A stretch of DNA of 64,000 nt from CAYNRA01 sp046296415 (GTDB taxonomy: Bacteria > Bacteroidota > Bacteroidia > Cytophagales > Spirosomataceae), in assembly GCA_046296415.1 (NCBI GenBank), contig JBKBLN010000002.1, forward strand, positions 310,001 to 374,000, read 5' to 3'. Below the pieces are notes generated by a model. That model was not told where the DNA came from. It ran no database searches and saw nothing but the letters and a program-made list of their open reading frames with translations. The translations under genes were made by a program, and so were the position numbers. Below, in pieces: positions 15,886 through 24,870 of the stretch; the first letter of the stretch is position 1; each line of letters opens with the position of its first letter.

Positions 15886-18233
15886 TATTTTAATTTTTCT
15901 TCAAACAATTTCAAAATACGTTTGTATTCATCTGCCCAAGAACTTGGCTCGACAAAACCATGATCTTCTACCGGGTACCCGGCTAATTCCCAATTTTCTT
16001 TTCTGGCTTCAATCAACCGTTGTTGTAGGCGAACAACATCTTGGAAATGAACATTTACATCGACCACCCCATGGCAAATTAGGAGATGATTTTTAAGTCC
16101 ATTGACAAAATAGATGGGCGAAGATTTTCGATAAGCCAAGGAATCAGTCGCTGGTTCATTGAGAATATTGGCCGTATATCCGTGATTATACGCCGCCCAA
16201 TCGGTGACTGGACGAAGCGCGGCCCCTGCTTTGAAGACATCTGGTGCGGTAAATAATCCCATCAAGGTGATGAATCCACCATAGGACCCGCCATATATGC
16301 CTATTTTTCCGGGATCAATGCCTTTTTCTTTTACTAAAAATTTAGCGCCATCGACATGATCGGACAAATCAAGTCCACCCATGTGTCGGTAGATACCGGT
16401 TCTCCAGTCACGGCCATATCCAGCCGAGGCTCTGTAATCGATATCAAGCACAGTGTATCCTTTATCGACCAATAAATTATGGAACATGTATTCTCTAAAG
16501 TATTGACTCCACCAGTAATGTGCATTTTGAAGATAGCCGGCTCCATGTACAAAAATGACTGCTTTTTTGTTTTTTTGCTTGGTTGCTGGCTCATAGATTC
16601 GGGCATACACGGGCTTTCCATCACCTGCTGGAAAGGTAATCACCTGAGCTGCACGCCAAGGATACGCTTTAAATTCGGGTGTAAGTGACTCTGTAATTTG
16701 CTTGCGTTCTGTCGGATTATCTAACCGAGCTACCCAAAGTTCCCAAGGCTTGTTGGTTTCGGAGTATCGAATGGCCATCCAAGTTTCATCCGGAGAGAGG
16801 GTAACTTCATTGGCCCCTTGTCCGGAAGTCAGTTGAACCCGTTTACCACCATCTATCGATACCCGATAAAAATGTTTCTGACCTGGATGTACCTCATTGG
16901 TTGTGATGAAAAAATGGTTTTTATCCCGAGAAAGCTGTACGGATTGCACCTCAAATTTACCTGAAGTGATCGCCGTCTTTTTTCCTTTGGTCATATCATA
17001 TCGATAGAGATGAGAATAGCCTGATTCTTCCGATTGAAAATAGGCCGTGGACTCATTTAACCAATCCAACGTTCCACCCCACCCAATTCCAGGTCCTCCA
17101 ATCCAGGCTTCGTCGTGTTGATGATCCAAAGACGCTAATTTTCCATTTTCAGTACGAACAGATACAATCCAACGATCCTTATTATCCTGGGAACGAACCT
17201 GAGCTATCAAGTACGTACCCAAAGGAGACCATTTAAAATCGGTAATTTGAACTGGTTTAGGCTTACTCCATTTTTTAGTTGTATCACCATACTCTGCAAG
17301 AAAGGCGGGTTTATCGTAGATACCGGGTAAATCTTTGGGGGAAATCGTCCAAACCGTATCTTGCGCAACATCCAATATGAAACTAGAATACGTCGGTAGT
17401 GGCGACCCCACTTTGGTCCTCGCCGGAATATCCTCCGTATACCCAGAATTGGTCACGTAATTTGGCACGATGGTGTTTTGTGCATCTTTTGGCATCTCCA
17501 CGACTGTGTAGGCCACAAACTTACCGGTTGGACTAACACGTACTGTTTGTAAACGTTTTCCGTCTAGGTAAATTTTCTTGGGGCCTTTCACTAGGAGTTC
17601 CTTGCGAGTCGCATCGGTCGCCTCCTTTTTTTGCTTACGTTCAGCAAGAACTTCGAACATATCCAATTGATCTTGCTCGAGCCAACGTTCGTTGGTTGGT
17701 TTTTTCTTCTCTTTAGGAGCACTACCCGCTTGGAAATCCGTGAGTTGCATCCATAATTGGCTTTGTAAGTGGTATTGAAATACATTTTGTCCTTTCGTAA
17801 AAAAGATACTTTGGCCATCGGCACTAAAAAAAGGATCCAGCTCAATTTCTACTGTTTGGGTGAGTTGTTTAACCTTGTGAGTATAGGGAAAATACAAGTA
17901 CAAGTCCCCGGATTTTGAAAACACCTCGATGGATCCATCGGCATTCGCATTTCGATTCTCGGGGATCAGACTTCTTTGTTCGGTTAGAGAAACCTTTTTG
18001 AGTGATTTTTCTTGATTTACTTGATAGACATATAGGGAATCTCCTGCGGTTCGTTCAGGATTCCATCGAAAATAAATGGATTTGGAGTCAGGAGACCACG
18101 TAACAGAGGAGGGAGAGGAACCGATCCACTTCATGGGATCTTGCATGATTTTATCAATTGTCAACGTCGGCTTTTGAGCCAGACCTTGACCAAAAACAAG
18201 GCACACGCCTAAAAAGAGTACGAATCTTCTCAT
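15885..18233 (-). CDS. S9 family prolyl oligopeptidase-like peptidase
   Basis: A secreted or periplasmic serine peptidase with an N-terminal beta-propeller (about 30-500, DPP/TolB-like blades such as WSPDSKSIYFRW and LSPDETWMAIRY) and a C-terminal alpha/beta hydrolase. The triad is S650 in GGSYGGF, D725 in HGVVDVNVHF and H758 in VEDHGF. The chosen ATG (MRRFVLFLGVCLVFGQGLAQ) gives a signal peptide and 782 residues; the longer frame adds 17 residues without family support. Its stop overlaps the start of the GTPase gene. Confidence 0.94.
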   Translation of the reverse strand: MRRFVLFLGVCLVFGQGLAQKPTLTIDKIMQDPMKWIGSSPSSVTWSPDSKSIYFRWNPERTAGDSLYVYQVNQEKSLKKVSLTEQRSLIPENRNANADGSIEVFSKSGDLYLYFPYTHKVKQLTQTVEIELDPFFSADGQSIFFTKGQNVFQYHLQSQLWMQLTDFQAGSAPKEKKKPTNERWLEQDQLDMFEVLAERKQKKEATDATRKELLVKGPKKIYLDGKRLQTVRVSPTGKFVAYTVVEMPKDAQNTIVPNYVTNSGYTEDIPARTKVGSPLPTYSSFILDVAQDTVWTISPKDLPGIYDKPAFLAEYGDTTKKWSKPKPVQITDFKWSPLGTYLIAQVRSQDNKDRWIVSVRTENGKLASLDHQHDEAWIGGPGIGWGGTLDWLNESTAYFQSEESGYSHLYRYDMTKGKKTAITSGKFEVQSVQLSRDKNHFFITTNEVHPGQKHFYRVSIDGGKRVQLTSGQGANEVTLSPDETWMAIRYSETNKPWELWVARLDNPTERKQITESLTPEFKAYPWRAAQVITFPAGDGKPVYARIYEPATKQKNKKAVIFVHGAGYLQNAHYWWSQYFREYMFHNLLVDKGYTVLDIDYRASAGYGRDWRTGIYRHMGGLDLSDHVDGAKFLVKEKGIDPGKIGIYGGSYGGFITLMGLFTAPDVFKAGAALRPVTDWAAYNHGYTANILNEPATDSLAYRKSSPIYFVNGLKNHLLICHGVVDVNVHFQDVVRLQQRLIEARKENWELAGYPVEDHGFVEPSSWADEYKRILKLFEEKLK

Positions 18234-18398
18234 AGAATGGGGATGAAATTTTCGGTAAATGTACACGATGTTGAGAACCTTCAACCTATAATTCGACCAA
18301 TCTAGTAAAAATAGGGATTCTACCTGGTATTTTTTGATCTGCCTTTTTCCGATCTAATTCATATTCATTAAATTGCATCACCACCTAAACTCAGGTTC

Positions 18399-19961
18399 AT
18401 GTCTATTTCAGAACGTTTTACATCCGCTATCCAATCAGGATATACATTTAAAGGCGATTCCATCTTATTGGGAGCCGCCAAGTTAAATGAGCAAGTGGTC
18501 CCCGGCACCCAAGTTCGAATTCCCCTAAAAACCATGAATCGGCATGGATTAATCGCGGGGGCTACGGGTACCGGAAAAACCAAAACGCTTCAAGTTTTAG
18601 CAGAGTCACTGAGTGATGCCAGTGTACCGGTTTTGTTAATGGACATCAAGGGTGATTTATCTGGCATCGCGCAACCCGGCGAATCCAAGCCCTTCATTAT
18701 TGAAAGAACGGATGCCGCGGGAACAACTTTTACACCTACCGGATTTCCGGTCGAACTTCTGACCCTAAGCCAAGAGAAAGGCACGCGGCTGAGAGCCACC
18801 GTTTCTGAGTTTGGTCCCATCCTATTGGCCAAAATTCTTGGATTGAATGATACACAAGAGGGAATGGTATCGGTTGTGTTTAAATTTTGTGATGATGAGC
18901 AGCTTCCTTTAGTGGACCTGAGCGATTTCATCCGGGTACTCCAATACGTTTCAGACGAAGGCAAAGCTTCCTTTGAACAAGCCTATGGTAAAATTTCGAC
19001 TACCTCCACAGGAACTATTTTACGAAAAGTCATTGAATTACAACATCAAGGGGGTGATTTGTTTTTTGGGGAAACCTCGTTCGACATCGATGACCTCATG
19101 CGCATGAACTCGGATGGTCGGGGCATGATCTCCATTTTGCGTGTCATCGATCTTATGGACCGCCCCAAGTTATTTAGCACTTTTATGCTGAGTTTGTTGG
19201 CGGAACTTTATGCTGGTTTACCGGAGGCAGGCGATGAGGATCGTCCTAAACTGGTCATTTTTATAGATGAAGCCCATTTAGTTTTTCAGGAGGCTTCCAA
19301 GGCTTTATTGCAACAGATCGAGACCATCATAAAATTGATTCGATCCAAAGGAGTAGGTATTTATTTTTGCACTCAAAATCCACAGGATGTCCCCGCTCCT
19401 ATTTTAAGTCAACTGGGTTTAAAAATCCAACACGCGCTTCGTGCATTTACAGCCAACGATCGAAAGACCATCAAAGAAGCAGCGGCAAACTACCCAGAAA
19501 CCGAATTTTATGAAACAGATGCTGTTTTAACCTCCATGGGTATTGGAGAAGCGCTCGTCACCTGTTTAAATGAAAAAGGCATCCCTACACCCCTTGCGGT
19601 GACTTACCTATGCCCGCCTCGAAGTCGGATGGATGTTTTGTCGGATCAAGAAATGGATGCTTTGGTTGCCCAATCTAAAATTGCGAAACGGTATAATGCC
19701 GTCGTAGACCCGGAAAGTGCCTACGAAATATTAACAAAAAAAATAGCTGCCGCGGCAGAAGTTCAAGCAACGGAAGCTGCAGAAGCACCCAAAAGAGGAC
19801 GTACGGTAGAGGAGAAATCGACTTTAGAAACTATTTTATCAAGTTCAGTGACTAGACAAATTGGTCGGACCGCCGCCCAAATTATCACCAGATCCCTATT
19901 AGGTGCGTTGGGTGTCAGTTCTTCAAATAGTCGGAAGAAAAAATCAAGTAGTTGGTTCTAA
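18399..19961 (+). CDS. HerA-like ATPase, DUF853 family
   Basis: A 520-residue P-loop ATPase of the FtsK/HerA superfamily (helicase HerA-like C-terminal domain, DUF853). Visible are Walker A GATGTGKT at 54-61, Walker B LVIFIDEAHLVF, and a sensor-like IYFCTQNPQDVP. Members are full length near 500 residues; the cellular role is poorly defined. No NurA nuclease or SIR2 partner is adjacent, so a defence role is not supported here. An XRE-type regulator gene follows after 57 bases on the same strand. Confidence 0.92.
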   Translation: MSISERFTSAIQSGYTFKGDSILLGAAKLNEQVVPGTQVRIPLKTMNRHGLIAGATGTGKTKTLQVLAESLSDASVPVLLMDIKGDLSGIAQPGESKPFIIERTDAAGTTFTPTGFPVELLTLSQEKGTRLRATVSEFGPILLAKILGLNDTQEGMVSVVFKFCDDEQLPLVDLSDFIRVLQYVSDEGKASFEQAYGKISTTSTGTILRKVIELQHQGGDLFFGETSFDIDDLMRMNSDGRGMISILRVIDLMDRPKLFSTFMLSLLAELYAGLPEAGDEDRPKLVIFIDEAHLVFQEASKALLQQIETIIKLIRSKGVGIYFCTQNPQDVPAPILSQLGLKIQHALRAFTANDRKTIKEAAANYPETEFYETDAVLTSMGIGEALVTCLNEKGIPTPLAVTYLCPPRSRMDVLSDQEMDALVAQSKIAKRYNAVVDPESAYEILTKKIAAAAEVQATEAAEAPKRGRTVEEKSTLETILSSSVTRQIGRTAAQIITRSLLGALGVSSSNSRKKKSSSWF

Positions 19962-20018
19962 ACCATTCATTTTTACCTTGGTTGAAGGATTTCAATTAAC
20001 TCAAAAAAGACGACAAGC

Positions 20019-20498
20019 ATGATATTGGGAGAAAAGGTTCGGATGCTTCGGCAAATCAAAGGCTATTCTCAAGAGAAAATGGCCTCTATGTTGGAGATGT
20101 CCGCGGTTACTTACGGTAATTTCGAGCGGAACAAAGGAGATATCAGCATGACCAAATTAGATCAAATTGCCAAAATCTTTGGGATAACCGTTCAAGACAT
20201 CCTAACCTTTGGTGATAAGGTCTCAAATTTCTTTGAACATTGTGACTCAAATAATTTCATGGTGGGTTCAGGGAATACCCAAATGATTGGCTCTGAGGAG
20301 AAGGAATGGAAGATGGCGATGGAAAATTTACGGCTCGAAATCAAAGCCTTGGAGGCCGAGCGAGATAAATTTAAAGCAGAGGCTCTGCTCTGGCAAGAGC
20401 GATATACGATAAAAGAGTCCAATCGAACCCAGTATGCGATAGATCTTCCGAGTGCCCCAATTTTGAACGAGAACCCGGAAGATACATCGACTTCCTAA
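20019..20498 (+). CDS. XRE-family HTH protein with coiled-coil tail
   Basis: Residues 4-62 are a Cro/CI-type helix-turn-helix (VRMLRQIKGYSQEKMASMLEMS, then a recognition helix and MTKLDQIAKIFGI). Residues 95-130 form a likely coiled coil (EWKMAMENLRLEIKALEAERDKF) that would dimerise the protein; the rest is low complexity. The 159-residue layout is common among Bacteroidota regulators of unknown targets. It may be co-transcribed with the HerA-like gene and converges with proC, 4 bases apart. Confidence 0.85.
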   Translation: MILGEKVRMLRQIKGYSQEKMASMLEMSAVTYGNFERNKGDISMTKLDQIAKIFGITVQDILTFGDKVSNFFEHCDSNNFMVGSGNTQMIGSEEKEWKMAMENLRLEIKALEAERDKFKAEALLWQERYTIKESNRTQYAIDLPSAPILNENPEDTSTS

Positions 20499-20502
20499 TG
20501 TT

Positions 20503-21303
20503 CTATTTAGATAACTCTTTGGCCCTTTTTTCAGCGGCCAAAATGCCTGACTTTAGTCCTATGTCGACTCCTGTATTTTGAAAAGTTGACAAAGCTGCCT
20601 CAGTGGTCCCCCCCTTCGAGGCTACTGCCTGGATTAACTCATCCAAACTTAATTCGGCATTGTGAATTAAATGATAGGCCCCCAACATGGTTTGTTTGAC
20701 TAACAACTTGGCGGTACCTTCATCAAAACCCATTTGTTTACCGGCCTCCACCATCTGCTTAACCACATAATAGAAATAAGCTGGACCACTTCCGCTTAAT
20801 GCAGTTACGGCATCCAATTGAGATTCGTCCTCCAAATAAACAGAGCGACCCGTGGCATTGATCAAGTTTTCAATTTTCAGGAGTTTCGCAAACGATATAC
20901 CCTCCGAAGCTGTGTACCCGGTGATTCCCATTCCGATCATCGCCGGGGTATTGGGCATGGCCCGCACTACCGCTTGATGATCTAGCTCTTCCTGAATCCG
21001 CTGAATGGGTATACCTGCCATAATCGAAAGGACAACTTGTTCGGACTTCAGAACCGGGCGAAGTTCTTGTGCAACTGCAGAAAAATCTTGAGGTTTAACT
21101 GATAAAATCACCAAGTCAGTTTCCCCTAGCTTGGCATCAATGGTGCGAACAACTACTCCTTCTTTGGCATTTTGGAGGATTTCACACCGAGCTTCGCTTT
21201 TTTCAATGAGGAATAAATTTTCTTTTTTTACGAGGTCAAATTGGATAAAAGAACGGGCAAAGGCCATACCCATATTTCCACATCCAACAATTGCTATTTT
21301 CAT
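20503..21303 (-). CDS. proC: Pyrroline-5-carboxylate reductase
   Basis: ProC makes L-proline from pyrroline-5-carboxylate with NAD(P)H. The 266 residues open with the Rossmann motif IVGCGNMGMAFA and contain the family signature region AVTALSGSGPAYFYYVVKQMVEAG plus SKGGTTEAAL. Length and motifs are normal. The SDR gene lies 18 bases upstream on the same strand, so co-transcription is likely. Confidence 0.96.
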   Translation of the reverse strand: MKIAIVGCGNMGMAFARSFIQFDLVKKENLFLIEKSEARCEILQNAKEGVVVRTIDAKLGETDLVILSVKPQDFSAVAQELRPVLKSEQVVLSIMAGIPIQRIQEELDHQAVVRAMPNTPAMIGMGITGYTASEGISFAKLLKIENLINATGRSVYLEDESQLDAVTALSGSGPAYFYYVVKQMVEAGKQMGFDEGTAKLLVKQTMLGAYHLIHNAELSLDELIQAVASKGGTTEAALSTFQNTGVDIGLKSGILAAEKRAKELSK

Positions 21304-21321
21304 ACGAGCGTTTTTGGTTCT

Positions 21322-22077
21322 TTAGGTATTCAGTGTCAGAAATCCCCCATCGATTGGAAAATCGGTTCCCGTGATGAAACTGGCCTCCTCGGAAGCTAAG
21401 TATACCAGAAGATGGGCTATTTCATCGGGTTTGCCCATTCGACCAATCGGTTGAGTTTTGGCTAATTTTTCAAACATCTCAGCCTCCCGACCTGGATAAT
21501 GCTGCTTTAAATACCCATCAACAAAAGCGGTATGGACTCGCCCCGGTGAAACCGAGTTACACCGGATTCCCTCCGTCAAATAGTCTTTGGCCACCGAAAG
21601 TGTCATGGCATGAACGGCCCCTTTTGTCATGGAATAGGCAAATCGATCAGCCAAGCCAGCATGAGCCGCCACCGAGGATATGTTCAAGACGACCCCACTT
21701 TTTTGTTTTTGCATGATTGGCAAAACAGCAAACAGGAGATTGTAAACTCCTTTGATATTCACTTGAACGAGCCGGTCGAAGTCTGACTCGGGTGTGGTAT
21801 GGGCTTTTCCGATATGCGAAACACCCGCACTATTTACCAAAATATCGACTTTTTCTATTTTCTCAAAGATGTCTATGACCTTTGCCTGTTGAGTGACATC
21901 CACCGGAATGCCCCGGCTGTTGCCCCCTAAGGTTGCAACCGCTGTTGCTAAAGCTTCGGCATGTATATCCAACAAAATCACCTGAGCACCAGCTTGGATC
22001 ATGGCCTGAGCAGTAGCGAAACCGATTCCGCTTGCTCCCCCCGTAATAACCGCAGTTTTGCCTGTTAATGAAAACAT
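21322..22077 (-). CDS. Short-chain dehydrogenase/reductase
   Basis: A classical SDR of 251 residues: cofactor motif TGGASGIG at 12-19, NSAG, catalytic serine in ISSVAA, and YSMTK giving the Tyr/Lys pair, with the PIDGG C-terminal signature. D40-like acidic residue after beta-2 (ILLDIH) suggests NAD(H) preference. The ATG used avoids an overlap with the TlpA-like gene; the frame itself extends 7 codons upstream. Substrate cannot be told from sequence. Confidence 0.92.
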   Translation of the reverse strand: MFSLTGKTAVITGGASGIGFATAQAMIQAGAQVILLDIHAEALATAVATLGGNSRGIPVDVTQQAKVIDIFEKIEKVDILVNSAGVSHIGKAHTTPESDFDRLVQVNIKGVYNLLFAVLPIMQKQKSGVVLNISSVAAHAGLADRFAYSMTKGAVHAMTLSVAKDYLTEGIRCNSVSPGRVHTAFVDGYLKQHYPGREAEMFEKLAKTQPIGRMGKPDEIAHLLVYLASEEASFITGTDFPIDGGFLTLNT

Positions 22078-22087
22078 GATATTTCGA

Positions 22088-23245
22088 TTATTGACCAATC
22101 CACTCGGTCATTTCCTTGTAAACGGCATCAGCGGACCCTAGATACCCAGTGCTTTTATGTTTGATTTTACCGTCTTTGTCGATGCAAAACTTGGCAGGAA
22201 TACCATTCACCCCATACGCCATAGCGGTTTTATTTCCAAGGTCTAAAATGGGATTTAAGTATTGAAAACCACGATTGGTAATGAATTTCTGCACATGATC
22301 TTTCCATTGTGCTTCAGGAACACGCTCAAAGGTATCGACAAATAAAAACACGACATCCTCTCGGTCTTTGTATTGATCGATGGCCTTTTTCATTCCTGGA
22401 AACGACATGATGCAAGGTCCACACCAAGTGGCCCAAAAATCAATAACCACTGTTTTTCCTCGAAGATCAGACAACTTAACTGTTTTTCCGGAAAGATCCT
22501 GAAGGGCAAAGTCTGGTGCCATAGCCCCTACTTCAGAGGCCGATCGACTATTGACTTGCTGGATAAAAAGTTGAGCATAATAATGATTTTTTCCTTCTTT
22601 GGTCAACTTATCAGCCAAATTCTTTAGAAACTCAAGATCGGTTTCTGGATTTAAGTAATTATTGGCGGCAATGATTCCGGCCAACGAAGTACCCAGTTTT
22701 TCCAATGCAGGTAGAATCAGTTTCTTATTTTCGGTTTCTAACGACGCATATTTTGCTCGAATCTCTTCCTTCGCTTTCTCCGTTTTCGCTTTGCTAAAGT
22801 CTTGTTGGAGGGCATTGGAGTTTTTAGCAAATTCTTGCATTTGAGTGGTGAGTGCTGTAAAGGTTTCCATTTGAGGTGAGCCTTTCAATTGAACAAAGGG
22901 AACACCTTGGTCGGGCATGGCGCCATCCACTTCGAGATTGAGCTTTTCACCTCCATCGAGGATTAATCCCACAATTTGTTCGTTGATGAAATTCACTTGG
23001 TAAATTCCCGGCTCGGGTATGGATGTTTCAAAACGAAAAGTACCGTTGGAAAGCTGGACGGAGTCCAAACGAGAGACTGCATTTCGTTCATTCACTTTTT
23101 CAAGGTACACCCAACCCGATGAGGCCAAGCGAGCTTTTCCTTGGATATCCAAGGGGTAGCCGGAGGAGATGGACTGTTTATTTTGTTGTGATTCGCACGC
23201 GAAGGAGGCGATCAAGGCCAAGGCAGATAAAATGTATTTTCCCAT
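22088..23245 (-). CDS. TlpA-like thiol-disulfide oxidoreductase lipoprotein
   Basis: Begins with a lipoprotein signal (MGKYILSALALIASFAC), then a DUF4369-type N-terminal region (about 30-130), a helical linker rich in K/E/Q, and a C-terminal thioredoxin fold of the AhpC/TSA-TlpA type with FWATWCGPC as the redox centre and GVNGIPAKF holding the cis-proline. Such Bacteroidota proteins act as periplasmic thiol reductants or oxidases at the membrane. Total 385 residues. It lies 10 bases upstream of the SDR start. Confidence 0.92.
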   Translation of the reverse strand: MGKYILSALALIASFACESQQNKQSISSGYPLDIQGKARLASSGWVYLEKVNERNAVSRLDSVQLSNGTFRFETSIPEPGIYQVNFINEQIVGLILDGGEKLNLEVDGAMPDQGVPFVQLKGSPQMETFTALTTQMQEFAKNSNALQQDFSKAKTEKAKEEIRAKYASLETENKKLILPALEKLGTSLAGIIAANNYLNPETDLEFLKNLADKLTKEGKNHYYAQLFIQQVNSRSASEVGAMAPDFALQDLSGKTVKLSDLRGKTVVIDFWATWCGPCIMSFPGMKKAIDQYKDREDVVFLFVDTFERVPEAQWKDHVQKFITNRGFQYLNPILDLGNKTAMAYGVNGIPAKFCIDKDGKIKHKSTGYLGSADAVYKEMTEWIGQ

Positions 23246-23285
23246 ACGGTTTGTCGATATAAAAATGAACAGACTTCAATTCTTT

Positions 23286-24713
23286 TTATTGTAATGCGCT
23301 TAAAATTAATTCGTTTACTCGTTTTGGATCGGCGGAGCCTTGAGATTTTTTCATGACCTCCCCAACAAATAAACCGATCAACCCTTTTTTCCCTTTTTTG
23401 TAGGCAATCACTTTATCGGCTTGTTCAGCCAAGACCGATTGAATCCAGGCATCCAGTTGATCTACGTTACTTTCTTGAATCCAGCCCGACTCGATAGCGA
23501 CTTTTTCAGGATCCAAGGATGGATTCTGTATCAAGACGGGTACTATTTGTTGTGTAGCCACGGTATGGCTGATCTTTCCTGATTCCACCAATCGGATGAT
23601 GTGAGCGAGGGTTTCGGCAGATATCAAAGTTAAGCCATTTTCTAGGCCGCGAAGTGTTGAAACGATCCAATTTGCCACGGTTTTTGGTGCAGCACCTGCT
23701 TGAACGGCATCCAAAAAATAGTGCACCTGCTCCTTTTCCTCGGACACTAAAAAGGCATGTTCGGGATTTAGGCCGTAGTCCTCCTGCAAAGATTGAAACC
23801 AGTCGGATGGCCGTTTTTGGGCTTCACTTCGCCAAATTTCCAACATCTCGTCGGCAATGTAAATGGGTGAAAGATCAGGCTCCGGGAAGTACCGGTAATC
23901 ATTCATCGTTTCTTTGACACGCATACTTTTGGTTGTACCCGTGGAGGGGTCAAAGGAACGTGTTTCTTGAATGATTTCCTTGCCTGCATCCAGCAATTCG
24001 GCTTGTCTTTTGGCTTCGTACTCGACAGCGCGTTGCAGATTTCGAATGGAATTCATGTTTTTGATCTCCACTTTGGTTCCTAATTGAGTGGAACCGATAG
24101 GCCGCAATGAAATATTGAGGTCAGCTCGTAACGAACCTTCTTCCATATTTCCATCGCTAATTCCTAAAAATCGAACCAATTTCCGTATTTCGCTCAAGAA
24201 TGCACCGGCCTCCTCGGCACTATGAATGGAGGGCTCAGTCACCAATTCAATCAAGGGGGTTCCGGCCCGGTTATAGTCTAGACGTGTGTAGGAATCGGTG
24301 CCTTCGTGAACCGACTTCCCTGCATCCTCTTCGAGATGCATGTGGTGAATGGAAATCAAGCGTTTCTCAAAAGATTTTCCACGTTTCAGCCAAATTGGCA
24401 AACAGCCCCCTACGCCAATTGGATGTTTATCTTGGGAGGTTTGATAGCCTTTAGGGAGATCGGGATAAAAGTAATTTTTCCGATCAAAATAGGTAGTTTG
24501 GGAAACAACCGACTCACAAGCCAGACTCAATCGAACACCTAGTTCGATCGCTTTTTTGTTAATTTTGGGCAGAACACCAGGAAGACCTAGGGTGATAAAA
24601 CTAGTTTGGTGGTTCGGCTCTAATCCAAAACGATTTCCCTCTGGAGCAAAAATTTTACTTTCAGTGGCTAATTGGCAATGTACCTCAAGCCCGATGACAA
24701 TTTCGTAGGACAT
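23286..24713 (-). CDS. gatB: Asp-tRNA(Asn)/Glu-tRNA(Gln) amidotransferase subunit B
   Basis: GatB activates and transamidates misacylated Glu-tRNA(Gln) and/or Asp-tRNA(Asn). The 475 residues begin MSYEIVIGLEVHCQLATESKIF and contain LPGVLPKINKKAIELG, HLEEDAGKS, DYNRAGTPLIELVTEP and the C-terminal YqeY-like tRNA-binding domain. It is complete. gatA and gatC are not in the window. tRNA-Gln is encoded at 3.8 kb. Confidence 0.97.
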   Translation of the reverse strand: MSYEIVIGLEVHCQLATESKIFAPEGNRFGLEPNHQTSFITLGLPGVLPKINKKAIELGVRLSLACESVVSQTTYFDRKNYFYPDLPKGYQTSQDKHPIGVGGCLPIWLKRGKSFEKRLISIHHMHLEEDAGKSVHEGTDSYTRLDYNRAGTPLIELVTEPSIHSAEEAGAFLSEIRKLVRFLGISDGNMEEGSLRADLNISLRPIGSTQLGTKVEIKNMNSIRNLQRAVEYEAKRQAELLDAGKEIIQETRSFDPSTGTTKSMRVKETMNDYRYFPEPDLSPIYIADEMLEIWRSEAQKRPSDWFQSLQEDYGLNPEHAFLVSEEKEQVHYFLDAVQAGAAPKTVANWIVSTLRGLENGLTLISAETLAHIIRLVESGKISHTVATQQIVPVLIQNPSLDPEKVAIESGWIQESNVDQLDAWIQSVLAEQADKVIAYKKGKKGLIGLFVGEVMKKSQGSADPKRVNELILSALQ

Positions 24714-24803
24714 GTAAAAAGAGTAGGTTCGAACAAAAATAAGTCTTTTGTCTTACTTTTTTTGTGAACCGATCAATTTTCCATCGGTTCATTCTAAATC
24801 TTG

Positions 24804-24847
24804 AAAAAAAACAAGGCGTCCTAGGTATTCAACCTACCCAGGACGCC
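24804..24847 (-). terminator. murA operon terminator
   Basis: GGCGTCCT pairs with AGGACGCC, with an inner GGTA/TACC pairing across a mismatch; on the minus strand an 8-U run follows. It lies 23 bases past the murA stop. Confidence 0.88.
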
Positions 24848-24870
24848 GCACCAAAATGAATGATAAGGGA

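Noticed and set aside
18399..20498. HerA-like ATPase as part of an anti-phage system
   Set aside because: No SIR2, NurA, nuclease or DUF4297 partner is adjacent; neighbours are an XRE regulator and proC, and DUF853 ATPases are common housekeeping-type genes.
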